Below, piece by piece: positions 52,901 through 64,000 of a stretch of 64,000 nucleotides of DNA. Position numbers and translations under genes: made by a program. Positions within the stretch are counted from its first letter, which is position 1, and the number at the start of each line of letters is the position of its first letter. The notes under the pieces were generated by a model. The model did not search any database and was not told the DNA's origin. It saw only the letters and a list, made by a program, of their open reading frames with translations. The stretch lies in assembly GCF_040807025.1 (NCBI RefSeq), contig NC_090946.1:4444001-4508000 (forward strand), in the 5' to 3' direction. Origin of the DNA: Struthio camelus (Eukaryota > Chordata > Aves > Struthioniformes > Struthionidae).

Positions 52901-55900
52901 AAGTCCTTAGCCAAACTGCATGCCCCTAGGACTCAACTCACCTTCAGGCAGACTTTGCATTGCCACATATAAGACTCCTAATTAGCACCTTATTTTCAGG
53001 GACAAGTCAAAAGGCTAATATTTCTGGGAAATTTATTCCTTTGTGTGGCATTTTGCTCTTTCACATATTGTCTGTGGCTGCTCCTCTGCAATGAATATGG
53101 GTGGTCATCTCCTAAAGCATTGAACCTAGATGGCCTCGTGTGGAGCCCTGCAGCTCTGTTGGGAAAGGAGGCTAATGTCACACTCATCTGACTGTCACAA
53201 TCAAAGCAATCAGCCTTGCATACTTAAGAATAGGGACCAGTTCAAGTTTGCAAACAGTGACAGTCACTACTTCCACATCCTTTGAAAGTCATTAGTCTCT
53301 ATCATCCAAAGGAGACGCAGTGAGGAGAATAAAGTCTTGTACAATCTATGCTTGCTGAGTTTTACTTCCTGGAACTTGTTTCTCATGTTTTTTGGGCATG
53401 CATAGTTATCATTCCATAGTTAACATTCCATTGTACAGAGACCAACACCAAATCGTTCAGGAAGTGAACAATATGTTGAGCTGGAAAACATTTGCATTCT
53501 GTGCTGCAGTACGCAAATAGAAAGTTACTGTGTTTGAGGTTGTCTCCCTCGAATTCTCATAGGTTCTTTGGGAGCTGTAGTTAGTCCCCCTCATAAAGGA
53601 GGGGATGAGCTTTTCCAAAATCCCTGCACTTCATCCTTTGGTATTCCTGCACCTCACTCCCACCCACGGCTTTCTGTAGTGACCTGCCTTTTTTAATACT
53701 CTGTGTCTCTGTGGGCTTAAAATAGCTGTATGCTTCAGAAAAATTCTGTTCTCCTTTTCAAAACAAGTTAGAATTTTCCTTGTTCAGGAGTTCAGTTTAA
53801 TGGGAAGACTTAACTGTCTCTTGCTTCCTAACCCTTTCATTCTGGCAGAGGTCACACCATAAAATCTCCCGCTTTCCCACGGGGAGAATGTTGATCTAAT
53901 GGGTAAAAAAAATAACACCAGAGGTCAAGACGTAGAACCTCTCTTTTGGGGTGACCGTGGATTTTCCTGTGAGATTGTACATAAGTTATTCAGCCCACCC
54001 TAGCCTTTCTTAACTTAATTCCTCATATGAAGAACTGAGGAGGGTGTTGAGCATTTACTTATTGTAAAACTCTGAGATCTTTGGATGAAGAGCAAATCAC
54101 TATAATGTATTTATGTTATAGGGCCAGAGTAAATTCTCAGGCTATGCTGGTCTTATTTTTGTCTTTGCTTAATTTTTCCACGTTTGTTCCTAGCAGTGCA
54201 ACCCCCCTTGCAGGGAGAAGTGATATAGAATCTAACATGCACAGGGCTCCCACCTGTATTTTTACTTATGCACTTTCTGTGCTTAATTGTGGCAAGTCTG
54301 GGCATCAAAGAAAGGAAGAATGTTGGCACCCAGTATTCTCTCTATATTGAGGCTTCTGGTGTATTGTGCCAGACTCTTGAGGCTGAAATAGTCTAGTGCA
54401 GAAGAAGTTCAGAGGTGCGTTTACTGTTGCCGTATGTACGTTCTCAGGGCAAATTTTTTGCTAATGCTCTCTTAACTGAGAAAAATTTTCACTTGTGTCA
54501 TTTCTATCTTTTTTTTCTTTTACTCTCTTTAGGCAAACACGAAGGGAATGGAGCAGAAAGCAAAATAACCCCCAAACTCAAAGTAAGATATTCCTATAAA
54601 GCTGGGTTTTGGTGAAAACTGACAGAACCTTTGCAGCTTTGGAAACCAGAAGGGGCACCTCAACTCTGTTGCTGAGCTGGCGTGGCCCTTTGTACAGTGG
54701 AGGTGAAGTTCCTCTAGCTAGCACTCATCGTGGATGCAAACAGTTCCTGTCACTGCCTATAAAATATCCTTCCTCCCTCCCCTTTCTTTTCCTCATTTAC
54801 TATTTAATCTAGACTTTTGAGCCTGAATTTGAATTGTCTCTGCTTTAGGCACTGGAGACCATCTGCTTTTTACCTTAATATAGCCATTAATATGCTTTCA
54901 GGTATGGGCTTTTTTTATTCCAATGAACAGTGTTTCTCCTTGTTGCCCGAACAGTTTATTCCCTTTGCATGTTCTGTTGTTAAAATTACTGTCTTGGTGG
55001 TGTTGGGATTGTAAGCTGTAAATAGCCAACTTGATTATTCTGCGGGTGACAGGAACTGCATTCAGCATGGCAATGTGTGTTGAAGTAGACAAAATTAACT
55101 TGTCACGTTTATTTCCCAGCTGAAATGGAAATGCAGGAAAGAAGATGAGACAAAAGGGGGATACTCAAAAGATGTTCTGTTGCGGATCCTGCAAAAGGTC
55201 CTGTCTGACAGTCGTCTTTATTACTTGATCTTTCCCTGCTCTCATGCTATAAGAAAAGATAGTAAGTCTGGAAGTTATATAGAAACCAGAGTAGCTCATT
55301 TTCTTTGCCGTGGTCCAGCTTCCTCACTCATGCCGTTTTCAGAGATTGCCAGCATCAGCTATGAATTGTTCCCCAGTTGACGTCCCTATCTCACTCCCAG
55401 CAGCAATTCCTGCTTGAAGCAGAGTTATCAAACTCTTTTCCATGAATGGTTCATGCTCTGCATAAAGATTAGACTGGCTGTGTGATTATGATGTATTTTC
55501 ACCTTCACTTAAAGTACATTAGCTATTGTGAGGAGATAGGAGACAGGAATAGATGAGAGCCTATGGTCTGATTAATCCCAGCATGTGTTTTTTTTATTTT
55601 CCCTTCATGAGAGTATCTGCTGTAGCTCAGACTTTGAGCTGAGCAGCCATCCTGCACTGTAGCCTGCTGGAAGTCAGGTGTGAAGCCACATACCTCCCCA
55701 AATTCATTTCCCGGAGGGGCAGAAATTATGACAGGTCAGGATCCGTGTAAACGTCATGTAATACAGAAAGGGTTACAGCTCAAGCCTTAGGTCTGTGGAG
55801 ATGTATGTTTTCTCCATGTGTTCTGTAGATGCACTTTGCTTCTCATCTGAGCGTGTCATAGACTTTGCTTTCTTTTTTTGTTCTTACAGTATGGCGAGGT

Positions 55901-56887
55901 TCTCAATTTGTTGATCTCAAGTAGGAAGACAGGAAGTGCAGTTGTGGAATTTGCTACGGTTAAGGCTGCTGTAAGTCTGGTGGAGAGCACAGATATACTC
56001 GGTGGAGAGTGGAGAAGTGTTGCATGAGGGAGTGGTTAGCAGACTGGCAGCCTAGATAGAGCCACTGTTTTGTCATTAAGGCAGTGGAGAAGGGTAATGA
56101 GAGTCCAAAGGTACGGATGCATGAAGGGAGTGGCAAACCCAGAGCATAAACCCAGAGCAGATCATGCCAGTAAACAAGCAGGCTGCACATGTAAATGGCT
56201 GAGGGAAGAGCTGCTGCTTTGAAGAGCAGGCACTGAGCTATTGAACCAGCTCTGACTGAGCGTTAATTACCTATTGTGGGGGTGGGCTTCATGAGTTTTA
56301 GAGGCTATATCAGGCATCTGGAGATTGGGGTGGGGGCAAACAAACTCCCAAATATCTTGACTCACTATGCGTTATAATCACTCATGTGGCAGTGGAAACA
56401 AAAATCATCAGTTACTCTTAATTTTACTAGTTCCATCAACTTAAAATTATACTATGCAAGAGTCCTTGTCATCTGTTCTTTCACTCATATATCCAAATAA
56501 TCAAAATATATCAAAATAAGTATCTGTGCTCTTTTTATTAAAAGTACTGGCAGTGCTATATCCGTTCTGTGCTTGAATCAGGTATGGGCCTTTAAAAAGG
56601 GTGCTTCCTATGTAGGGCAGCTTTGAAACCTGTATTATTTGTGCCCTACTTGGCCTTGATTCAGGGCTGAGATGGAAAAACTCTTAGGATTGGTAGTGAG
56701 CTGCAACGTAGTGTGTTCCAAAATTCAGATGATGATAAAAGAATATTTTCATTGGTAGGAGATGGCTGTGAAGAATGAAGTTGGCCTGATAAATAATCCT
56801 CTAAAGATTTCCTGGCTAGAGGGCCAGCCCCAGAATAATCCCAGCGCTGTCCCTTCTGACAGTGCTAGTCAGCCAAGGACTTCACAG
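46522..56887 (+). CDS. DNAJC17: DnaJ homolog subfamily C member 17, exons 1-10 (3' end not found)
   Basis: Nuclear J-domain and RRM protein linked to splicing. Exons: 46522-46599, 48780-48849, 50029-50087, 51751-51838, 52213-52295, 52785-52881, 54533-54582, 55120-55197, 55890-55970 and 56759-56887. They total 813 bases (271 codons), all in phase. The start ATG has a good context (GAGATGG). J domain is about residues 10-76 with the [10 protein letters not shown] (HPD) motif; a charged coiled coil follows at about 77-160; an RRM at about 176-250 includes [20 protein letters not shown] and [11 protein letters not shown]. The human protein is 304 residues, so about 33 C-terminal residues, expected in one last exon, are missing. 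They may lie beyond 64,000. Identity is very firm. Confidence 0.96.
48780..48849 (+). CDS. DNAJC17: DNAJC17 exon 2 (HPD motif)
   Basis: Acceptor CTTACAG, then [20 protein letters not shown]. The donor is GCAG/GTAAGA. It carries the Hsp70-stimulating HPD triad. Confidence 0.96.
50029..50087 (+). CDS. DNAJC17: DNAJC17 exon 3
   Basis: [19 protein letters not shown], the end of the J domain. Acceptor CCCAG and donor AGG/GTAAGG. Confidence 0.95.
51751..51838 (+). CDS. DNAJC17: DNAJC17 exon 4
   Basis: [20 protein letters not shown] and following basic residues, the start of the coiled coil. The donor is CTTG/GTAATG. Confidence 0.95.
52213..52295 (+). CDS. DNAJC17: DNAJC17 exon 5
   Basis: [19 protein letters not shown] then TRTLEQE, acidic coiled coil. 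Acceptor CTGCAG and donor GAA/GTAATG. Confidence 0.95.
52785..52881 (+). CDS. DNAJC17: DNAJC17 exon 6
   Basis: [20 protein letters not shown] then [12 protein letters not shown]. The donor is CAAG/GTGAGG. Confidence 0.95.
54533..54582 (+). CDS. DNAJC17: DNAJC17 exon 7
   Basis: A short exon, [16 protein letters not shown]. It is a divergent linker before the RRM. Confidence 0.92.
55120..55197 (+). CDS. DNAJC17: DNAJC17 exon 8
   Basis: [20 protein letters not shown] then LRILQK, the first RRM strand and helix. The donor GTCCTG is weak but in the right place and phase. Confidence 0.93.
55890..55970 (+). CDS. DNAJC17: DNAJC17 exon 9
   Basis: [20 protein letters not shown] then FATVKAA, the central RRM sheet. 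The donor is GCT/GTAAGT. Confidence 0.95.
56759..56887 (+). CDS. DNAJC17: DNAJC17 exon 10
   Basis: [20 protein letters not shown] then [11 protein letters not shown], the end of the RRM and a Ser/Gln-rich tail. The donor is CAG/GTAAGG. Confidence 0.95.
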
Positions 56888-59800
56888 GTAAGGCGAACAC
56901 AGGCTGCTGTTACTTAAATCTGTTTCTATAGCAACCTAAATTTAACAGTGTGCTCCATACTTAGCGTAAAATACATTGATTCCCAGCAGAGCTGGAAGAG
57001 AAGCTGTTAGTGAAGGGCCTGACTTTCTAATGAGCCTTTTTATGATGAACCAGTGGCCTTTTTTTTAGTGACCTTTTACTTGAGTAGCAGCACACCGAGA
57101 TGCAAGCTACCTGGATGAGTGGTTCTTTCCACAGTCTCTCTTCCAAGTGAAAAAGATGTTCCTTGCTCAGCCTGAAGCCTCTAATGCATCTCTTCTGTGT
57201 GTTTGCTCTAATACACTTTGACTCTCGGAATCCTGTGGCTGATAGCTGGTTGGAATGGGTCTCCTAGAAGGCTTGTTTAGAGAAGTTGGTTTACTCACTG
57301 AGGATGAGATTTCAACGCTGAGAGCAAATGTATGTTCTTAGGGTCTGTGGAAGGGAAAAGAAAGCAGTATCAAAACTAAACGTCCTAGTAAAGAGACCTT
57401 ATTGTCTGTTTTAGGTCATCTTTGACAGTGTTATTAATGGCTTTGGTAGACACTTTGAGTGCAAGGTGATTGTTAATCCATCTGGAGCTGTTGCTGTCAG
57501 GTAGCAAATGTATTCCAAATGCAACATAGATGAAAGGCAATAATATCTAGAGGTTAAAACATAGAAAGCAGGTTTCTTCAGGCTCTGAGGCGTGCTGCAA
57601 CAAATTGCTGGCTGTCAGTTACTGTCTGCTCCCATTGGCCCTTTGGAGTGGAAATTATGTTCATTTCTTTGAAGCATGTTAAATTCAGTGCTATAGAGCA
57701 AAGTGTAATACATTTTGTGCTCTGCATATTTTCTGAGCTATTTAGTGATATCTTGACTGTCTAAGAGGGAAGGTGTGAAGGAGCCTGAGTTCCTTTGTTG
57801 GTTGTTTTGGTTCCAGTTCAAACTTAATGTGACACTCCTTTCCCTCCCCTCCTTTCCCTGTGGTATAAAAGTCAAAACTCAGATCTGATTGTTGCTGAGA
57901 AGAATCCTGCCTCATGCTCTGCAGGTGCCCTTAATTTGTGTGTGTGCATTTAGATGAGCCTTTTATGTGTTCACTACCTAAATATTTTTGGCAGCCTGTG
58001 AAGCTGTTTGACACATTTGGTGTCCCAGCTTTTTGCTAAGCACTTTAGTTACAGTAGATGCCTTTACACATCAGAATGCCTTGTTGCTGTCCCAGTTTTG
58101 GTTGGGGCTGGATGTTTTCACTTGGGATGGACGTTCTCTGAACAGCCTGGCCTTGAACAGCATCGTTTCCCAGAAATCCCTGGCAAAAAAACAGTTGTAA
58201 CAGCATAGCCCAGTAGCCACAGGAAGCAGAGCTGAGTGGATCTTCATGCACAGTGTAGAACCATTGGGAGCCCTACAGACACTCCAGATTCATTGAGGTA
58301 GCTGGAGTGTTAGAAAACAACTGGAAAAGAAGCAGAATCCAGTCCAATGATTTTGAGTATTCCTCACTAGTAGAGACCAAGAACTGACTCTGAAGAGCTC
58401 ATTCATATCTAAGGGGGTCAGTGGAACAACTGGAACTTGATGGTGGATTCTTGCCTCTGAAGGTTTGACTGTGAAAGCCCTGGCTTGTGACTGAGTTTGT
58501 CTTGGCTTGTTTCCGAAGCCAAAGCTTGTTTGTGTGCAGCAAACTGCAGCATCTGCCTGCTGTGAGGGATTAGCTTGATAGAGCAACAAGGGAAAGCAGA
58601 GAAAAGTGACCAATGGTGTTCATGCAGTGTGGAGGTAGAGAGTCAGTTCTGTCCAGCGCAGCCCTGTAATTCTTATGTTGGCTCTTAAAATGGTGAGGAG
58701 TTACAACCACAGATTTACATCCTTTCCCAAGAATCACACTTCTGATGCTCGTCTATCCTTTCAACTGCTTTTATGTGTAAGCATCTGCTGTTTCTTTGAT
58801 TACATTATAGTCTTGCTGTCCAGCCTAAAACCTCCAGGCTACTCTGATTCCTTCCTTTCTTACCCTTTCCTACCCCAGGGCCTCTCCCAAATCTTATTCC
58901 TGCTTCCACTAGGATGTTTCCAAAATCAGTAACTTGGTAATCACCTTTCTTGGCTGTACTTCTAGTTGACTAACCCTTTGTCCTCAGCTCTTCAGTTCCA
59001 GACTATCCGAACTGAAGTCTTTCAGATATCTTCCTTTTGGCAGTGCCCTGATCCACTCCCCACCTTCTCCTTTCATATCCAGTCTGGCTTCCCATCCATC
59101 AAGGCCCACATTCTCACTTTCAAGCTCTCCTTCAGCTCTGCATGGATCTCATTCTCTTTTAAGCTGCCCTTACTTCCTATTTGCTGCTTCCTCTGGATAT
59201 TTCTGGCCGATTCCACCCCCTGTTCTTTCCCACTCTGTGCAAATGCAGCTGCCTCCCCACTTTCCTTCAGAAAACAGATGAAGAGGCACAATGTTCTCAT
59301 GGCAACACGCTCACTACTCATCCACTTCAAAGCTGCGTGTACTCCCTGCCTGGGGTAGCTGGCCAGGAGCTGTGCACCACAGTCCTCAAATAACTGAGAG
59401 GCACACACACACTCAAGCCAGAGGAGCTCTGGAAGCAGTTCCCAGGTGAAATTGAGGCTGACTCCTGAAGGGTCCCACTGTGAGAAGACAATGTTTGCCC
59501 CTGCAGTCCTTGCTGGCTTGTTTCTTCCCACAGCCAAGGATATGCTCCTGGAGAGCTGCCAGAGCTCAGCGGGAGAGTTATGCCTGAACTACAAGAGCTG
59601 TGGATTAGCCACTGTAACTCTAGATTAGCTGACAGCAATGACTGTGTGATTGCCATGCTGCAGCTCTGGGTGGTTCAGAGCACACCACAGCTGTATAATG
59701 CTGGGAAGACTTGTTGCTTGCTACTACGACAGCGTGAAGCACTCATTTCTGGGAAGGTCATCCTTGCACCTTTAGTAGTGGTATCTCCCTACCAGTGCTC

Positions 59801-61215
59801 CCCACTCGTTTTGGGCCATCTGTTCAGCCAAGTTGAAGTGCTGAGAAAAGCTTTTGGTCTGGCACTGTCTTGCATCTTTCCTAAGCTCCTTTGAGGCTGC
59901 AGCAAGTTTGGTTCATGTTATCTGCCTTTATAGCCTAATGTGAATTTAATAGGTTAAGGGCTGTCTGTAGCTTCTTGGGATGTCTCTGTGCATATTGCTG
60001 TTGCCTGTTTCCAAAGCTTATGCTTATCTATCTGTTGTTGTTTTCTTTTGAGGGGGGGGGAATATGGGGATTGTTTTTTAGAAGGGGTCCTGGTATCTAA
60101 TTCGGGTATGTGAAAAGGTAAGACTTGAAGACCCAGTAGCTTCTGCAGTGTCATTTTAATCGCTCACCCCAACACTGCCCAAAGTGTTCTCAGCCTGTCA
60201 GAGCTCTTCCTGCCATCCAGCTTGCAGGTGAAGAACTGTGTTCATTTCAGCCCTGGGTCTTGATTCTTACCTGTATGTGCTCTCTCCTCCTCGGGGAGGA
60301 TGATAGCATGCTAGCATCAATAGCCTTTTCCCAGCCCAGAAAACCAGAGCCATACTGTTTCTGCACCCTGCTTATAAAAACCTGAGGGACCATAGAGGAC
60401 AGGCCTTGACCATTACAGATCAAGAGATCTGTGCTCTTGATGCTGGGGATTTTTTTGGCTTGCTACCAATGAAATGAGGCAACAAGACACTTCCAGTCAC
60501 AAATACATTTATTCTTTTATATCTGTACATCTGATAGATCAGCACATGCTTCAAGCAGCAGTATCTAGAGAAATTTCTTCTCCTGGTAGTAGGATAAATA
60601 AACTACTGTTGCTGTTTTTTGAGCCTTTATGGATGCTTACCTGTTTCCAGGCTGGGAGTGCCAGCTGCACTTGAATTAGGGGAAGAGAAAGCCACAAGGT
60701 GGGGGGGGGGGAAGGAGGAGTATCTTTGACTTTTGTAGTGGGAGAAAAAACACAATTTTCTGTCTCTTGACTCTTGCTATAGCTGTGGCTTTCAGATAGC
60801 AGCACTGCTGTCTCCTTGCAAGCTGCCTGGTTATCCACAAACGATGTACACTACATCCCTTTCTGTCCATGCTCCACACAGTCACAGCCACATCCCCAAA
60901 ATAAATCTTTTGCCAAACAAGGCCATTCTTCCATGAGGAGAAAATGCACAGTTAAGAATGGGAAATTCCCATTGTGGAGAATGGAAACTCACTTGTGAGG
61001 TTCCAGCAGACAGTGCTCTCATCTAGGTACGCAGCCTGACAGCTCTGCTCCAGAGGACTCTCTAAGCAAGGACAAGAACAGTCTGTGATGGGTCAGGCAA
61101 GAACAACAAAACAGGACACTCAGAACAGGGATACGGCAGTATCCTTCCTCCTGTTAGGACTAGAGAAACTGGCAATGTCAGTAGGTAAATGTGATACGTT
61201 AAATGGTAAATACCT
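56888..61215. other. DNAJC17 intron 10, first part
   Basis: I searched this stretch by eye for the last DNAJC17 exon (SERDYESLVMMRMRQ-like) and did not find it. Pyrimidine-rich sequence at 58,800-59,300 gives longer ORFs without family resemblance. Confidence 0.5.
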
Positions 61216-61746
61216 TCAAATGGCATAATCTCTTGGATTCTGTTTCCTGAGGGTCTGCAGCACATCCTCAAGAAGTGATAGCCCCAAATCCACTTTGAAG
61301 GACAAGAAGGGATCAGACAGATCAGAAAGAGGTGTGCCATTCTGGGAACCTGTCTCTGAGGTCCCGCAGTCTGTAGCCTGGTCCTTGTGGAAGTGAGTTT
61401 GAGTGGCTTTATGGTATTGATGAGCAGCACCAGAAAAGGAGATGTCAGAGTGAGAATCTGTGTGATCAATGATGTTAGGGCAACTAGAACTGTCCAGGTA
61501 CAGCCGGGGAGGCTTGGGAGGTGCTTGTGCCTTGGCTAGGTTTTGCTCACTCTGACATGACAGGTAATCAGACTTGTCCTTCAGATCCCTTAAGCATTCC
61601 CTCTTCTGGCACTGTCCGTCATTGTCGAGTGTGTGGCTGTTCTGATTCAAGATGATGACTTGGTTGCCCAGCTTTTTGTGTCTCCTGAGTGAGAAACGCC
61701 TGAAGAACGTTGTAGACTTAATGGACCCTCTCCGCCAGGTATCCAT
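61216..61746 (-). CDS. C15orf62: C15orf62 homologue (single-exon gene)
   Basis: A single open frame of 176 codons on the minus strand. The ATG at 61,746 (MDTWRRGSIKSTTFFRRFSL) is chosen because the human protein also opens with a METWRKGS-type sequence and is 175 residues long. An in-frame extension upstream would need a TTG start. A basic N terminus is followed by APPKPPRLYLDSSSCPN and a conserved C-terminal LSDPFLSFKVDLGLSLLEDV. This last motif resembles the C-terminal homology segment of BORG/CDC42EP proteins, so a link to CDC42 signalling is possible but inferred. It lies antisense in the last DNAJC17 intron, the same nesting as in human. Confidence 0.92.
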   Translation of the reverse strand: MDTWRRGSIKSTTFFRRFSLRRHKKLGNQVIILNQNSHTLDNDGQCQKRECLRDLKDKSDYLSCQSEQNLAKAQAPPKPPRLYLDSSSCPNIIDHTDSHSDISFSGAAHQYHKATQTHFHKDQATDCGTSETGSQNGTPLSDLSDPFLSFKVDLGLSLLEDVLQTLRKQNPRDYAI

Positions 61747-61769
61747 GCTGGTGAAAGGCAATGAAAGAA

Positions 61770-64000
61770 GGGAACTGCTGACTGCTCAACAGTCAGATGC
61801 TGGACTTCAGTTGCAGGATCGGCAGCAAGTCACACAGAACAGGAACAACCACTTCCTTCCTTCCTTCTGTAGCTAGAAGGAAAACAAAGAGGCTGGTATT
61901 GCAGGAAGTGCAAACTTCTTCACACTACATCCCTGTATTAGGGAGCAATTGGCATGTCATATATTAAGGAGTCTCTCTTCAGTAGAGAAGGAATGACAAT
62001 GTTTGAGTTTACAGAATCTGTGTTGCAGAAACAAGCTGATGAAGAATAGCAGTAGCACACAGTCACCATGAGAACAGATTTAATCTAGCATCTAGAACAG
62101 AAGGGCACTTTGGTACCATGGTAACCAGCCACTTTTCATGGTGTAGGGCACAGTATAAAAATCTCAGTAGGTGGTTAGAAAGGGAGCCGGTGACTCAGTC
62201 ACACTGAAGGAAACCAAAGGAATACAGACGAATGGAAATTTAAAAAGCAACAAAATGAATGTGTAACTAGCGTTAGGAAAATCAAATGCAAAATAAAGAC
62301 TTACTCTGTGTGGGAACAGCACCTGAGTCCAACAGAGGAGAAACTGCTGATGCACTCGGAGAGAATTGTGGCCACCACGTTCACCAATACGATGAGACGT
62401 TGGGAGAAGCAAGTCCAGGGACAGTTCGGCCAGGCTGGACCCAGAACACTAAAAATCCACAATGCCTCTTTCTCTTCATTTGCCTCCTGTCACTGCTTCC
62501 CAGGCTGCAATTCCTTGTGCGTATGTATTTGTTTTGAGCCAAGCCCTTGCTGAGTCAGCCACGTCAGAAACTGGGTTTTACACTATTGGTAATTGCCAAG
62601 ATTGCAGGAAGTAGGTGTATAGAGCAGCAAAGCATCAGCCCACACTCTGCCTGAGGAGAAGGCAAGCTCCCTCAGAGACATCCGGATTGCTTGAGAACCA
62701 CCAACATGAATGTCGACTTGTAGCCGATCTTGAACAGACTGAGATTCTTCCCTTGGTGCTCTTCCTACTGTCACTTCTGATGGCTTGTTGTATCAGCAGG
62801 GCTCACAAAAGACACTGTTTTAGATTTAAATTCAGAGTGTGAAGTAGTGATTCAGGTTTGTATGGGTGACTCATCTGCATGAGTCTCATGTAGAATAATT
62901 CATTCAGCCAGGCAGATGACGGTAAATATCTGTGGTTAATGGACAGGAATATTGAAGAAACCTAGTTCTGCCACTGAAGACTGATACAATCTGGCTCTTT
63001 CTCAGACTCTATGAAAATCCATGCTGCACAATGCAGAAAGGTTATTTCATTCATGCAGTTCCTAAGATAGCAGTTATGGTGTAATAGTCTCTTAGTTTCC
63101 CAGTCTGAGTTTTCAATTTATTGTGGGCTTCTACTTTGTCCTCACAACTAGTCTCTCTGCAGCTGGAGGAACCACTTTGCTGGCATATGATAGCAAATTT
63201 GCACTTGCCTCACTTTCCTGCAGAATCTTATTTTGCTGTTCTAGTGGCTTTTCATCCCTTACATTTTCTAAATCATCATTAAATCTAGTTCCTAGAAAAA
63301 TGAACATGATTTTTTTCTGTTCATCTTTTGTCAAGATGCTTTTATTTCTACCCTGAAGTGTCAAGCAAATGAGATGGATGTTTCCAAGCATTGCAGTGCT
63401 TTGAGTATCTCAAAATTGGTAAGGCCACCTACTAATGCTAAGTTGCTTGTGAAAGCAGAGTGCCAAAAACACCACTTTGCTCTGAGAGAGCAGCTGTCAT
63501 CTGCAGCCTACATTTATTAGTTAGAGGCTGCAGTCACCACTTAGCTGACGTGATAGTTGCTACTGCATACAGCGGTAACACTGCAAGAGCTTTTGAGAGC
63601 TAAAACACTCTTGTCTCAACAAGGCTTGGGAACACACCTAGTTTTCTTTGTACAGCCACTTCCATGACTATACCAGGGAAAGGTTTGATTTTTATGGTGT
63701 TAGCCTTTACAATGGATTCGTTGTAAACTAGAATTTGTGCACTGGTGTTATACTTGCAGAGCAAGCTTGTTATCCAGAGTTACCAACCACAGCAAGGCAA
63801 GCTATGCTTCCCCATCCAGCCTCGTTGAGAGCTGGTGGGAGTAGCTCCAGCAGCGAGACAGTAACTCAGGCTCGCTGTCTATCCCATTCTCTGTCTCACT
63901 GCTGCCATGGTCAAGAGTCAGTAATGCAGTTCATTAGGATGCTGGCTACCTTCTGCAGGCCGGGCAGCTTTCACACCTTACTGATTTCCCTGGGATCCTA
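61770..64000. other. Right end: upstream of C15orf62, still DNAJC17 intron 10
   Basis: No exon recognised. The missing last exon of DNAJC17 and the next human neighbour GCHFR are expected to the right of this window. Confidence 0.5.

Noticed and set aside
62286..62537. Possible exon reading EEKLLMHSERIVATTF
   Set aside because: It looks protein-like over about 40 residues, but I know no match, and splice sites and continuation are unclear.
57000..64000. Last coding exon of DNAJC17
   Set aside because: No SERDYESL-like reading was found on the plus strand; it probably lies beyond the right edge.

Overview
This is a window of vertebrate nuclear DNA, almost certainly from a bird. Genes are split into short exons with GT/AG introns, there are CR1 LINE fragments (one about 3.1 kb) ending in the ATTCTATG-type 3' tail typical of birds, and a CpG-island promoter. 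One 200-bp run of N (10,924-11,123) is an assembly gap.

Region 1 (1-33,200) is an ampliconic block of an ATAD2-type gene (AAA+ ATPase, normally with a bromodomain). Copy A (1-5,290, plus strand, entering from the left edge) and copy B (about 6,700-16,920, plus strand) form a near-identical direct repeat with an offset of 11,572 bp. Copy C (23,336 to about 30,550, minus strand) is a 3'-truncated inverted copy. B and C form a palindrome with arms of roughly 8-10 kb around a 9.4-kb spacer. Copy C reads across the assembly gap of copy B and supplies the three exons missing there: Walker A, Walker B, and sensor 1 with the arginine finger. Splice phases agree from the N-terminal linker through the second AAA domain. 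All copies that reach that far lack a recognisable bromodomain. CT-rich GC-rich flanks related to each other lie at 5,351-6,060, 17,280-19,170 and 32,740-33,220. The B-C spacer also holds a broken retroviral pol relic (19,180-20,300, minus) and a processed pseudogene of cardiolipin synthase CRLS1 (21,965-22,510, minus).

Region 2 (33,200-46,100) has no intact gene that I recognise. It holds CR1 fragments, a CR1 element with most of its endonuclease/RT reading frame (about 41,100-44,185), and two decayed exons of ZFYVE19 (ANCHR) on the minus strand that flank this CR1.

Region 3 (46,100-64,000) is a conserved block matching human 15q15. A CpG-rich promoter with several ZNF143/STAF-like motifs drives DNAJC17 (plus). 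Ten coding exons are found, with J domain, coiled coil and RRM; the last exon was not found. The single-exon C15orf62 gene lies antisense inside the DNAJC17 intron after exon 10, as in human. The ZFYVE19 relic sits head-to-head with DNAJC17, where human ZFYVE19 lies, so the synteny is kept while the gene itself looks dead.

All gene identities come from reading translations against remembered family sequences. No alignment or search was run.
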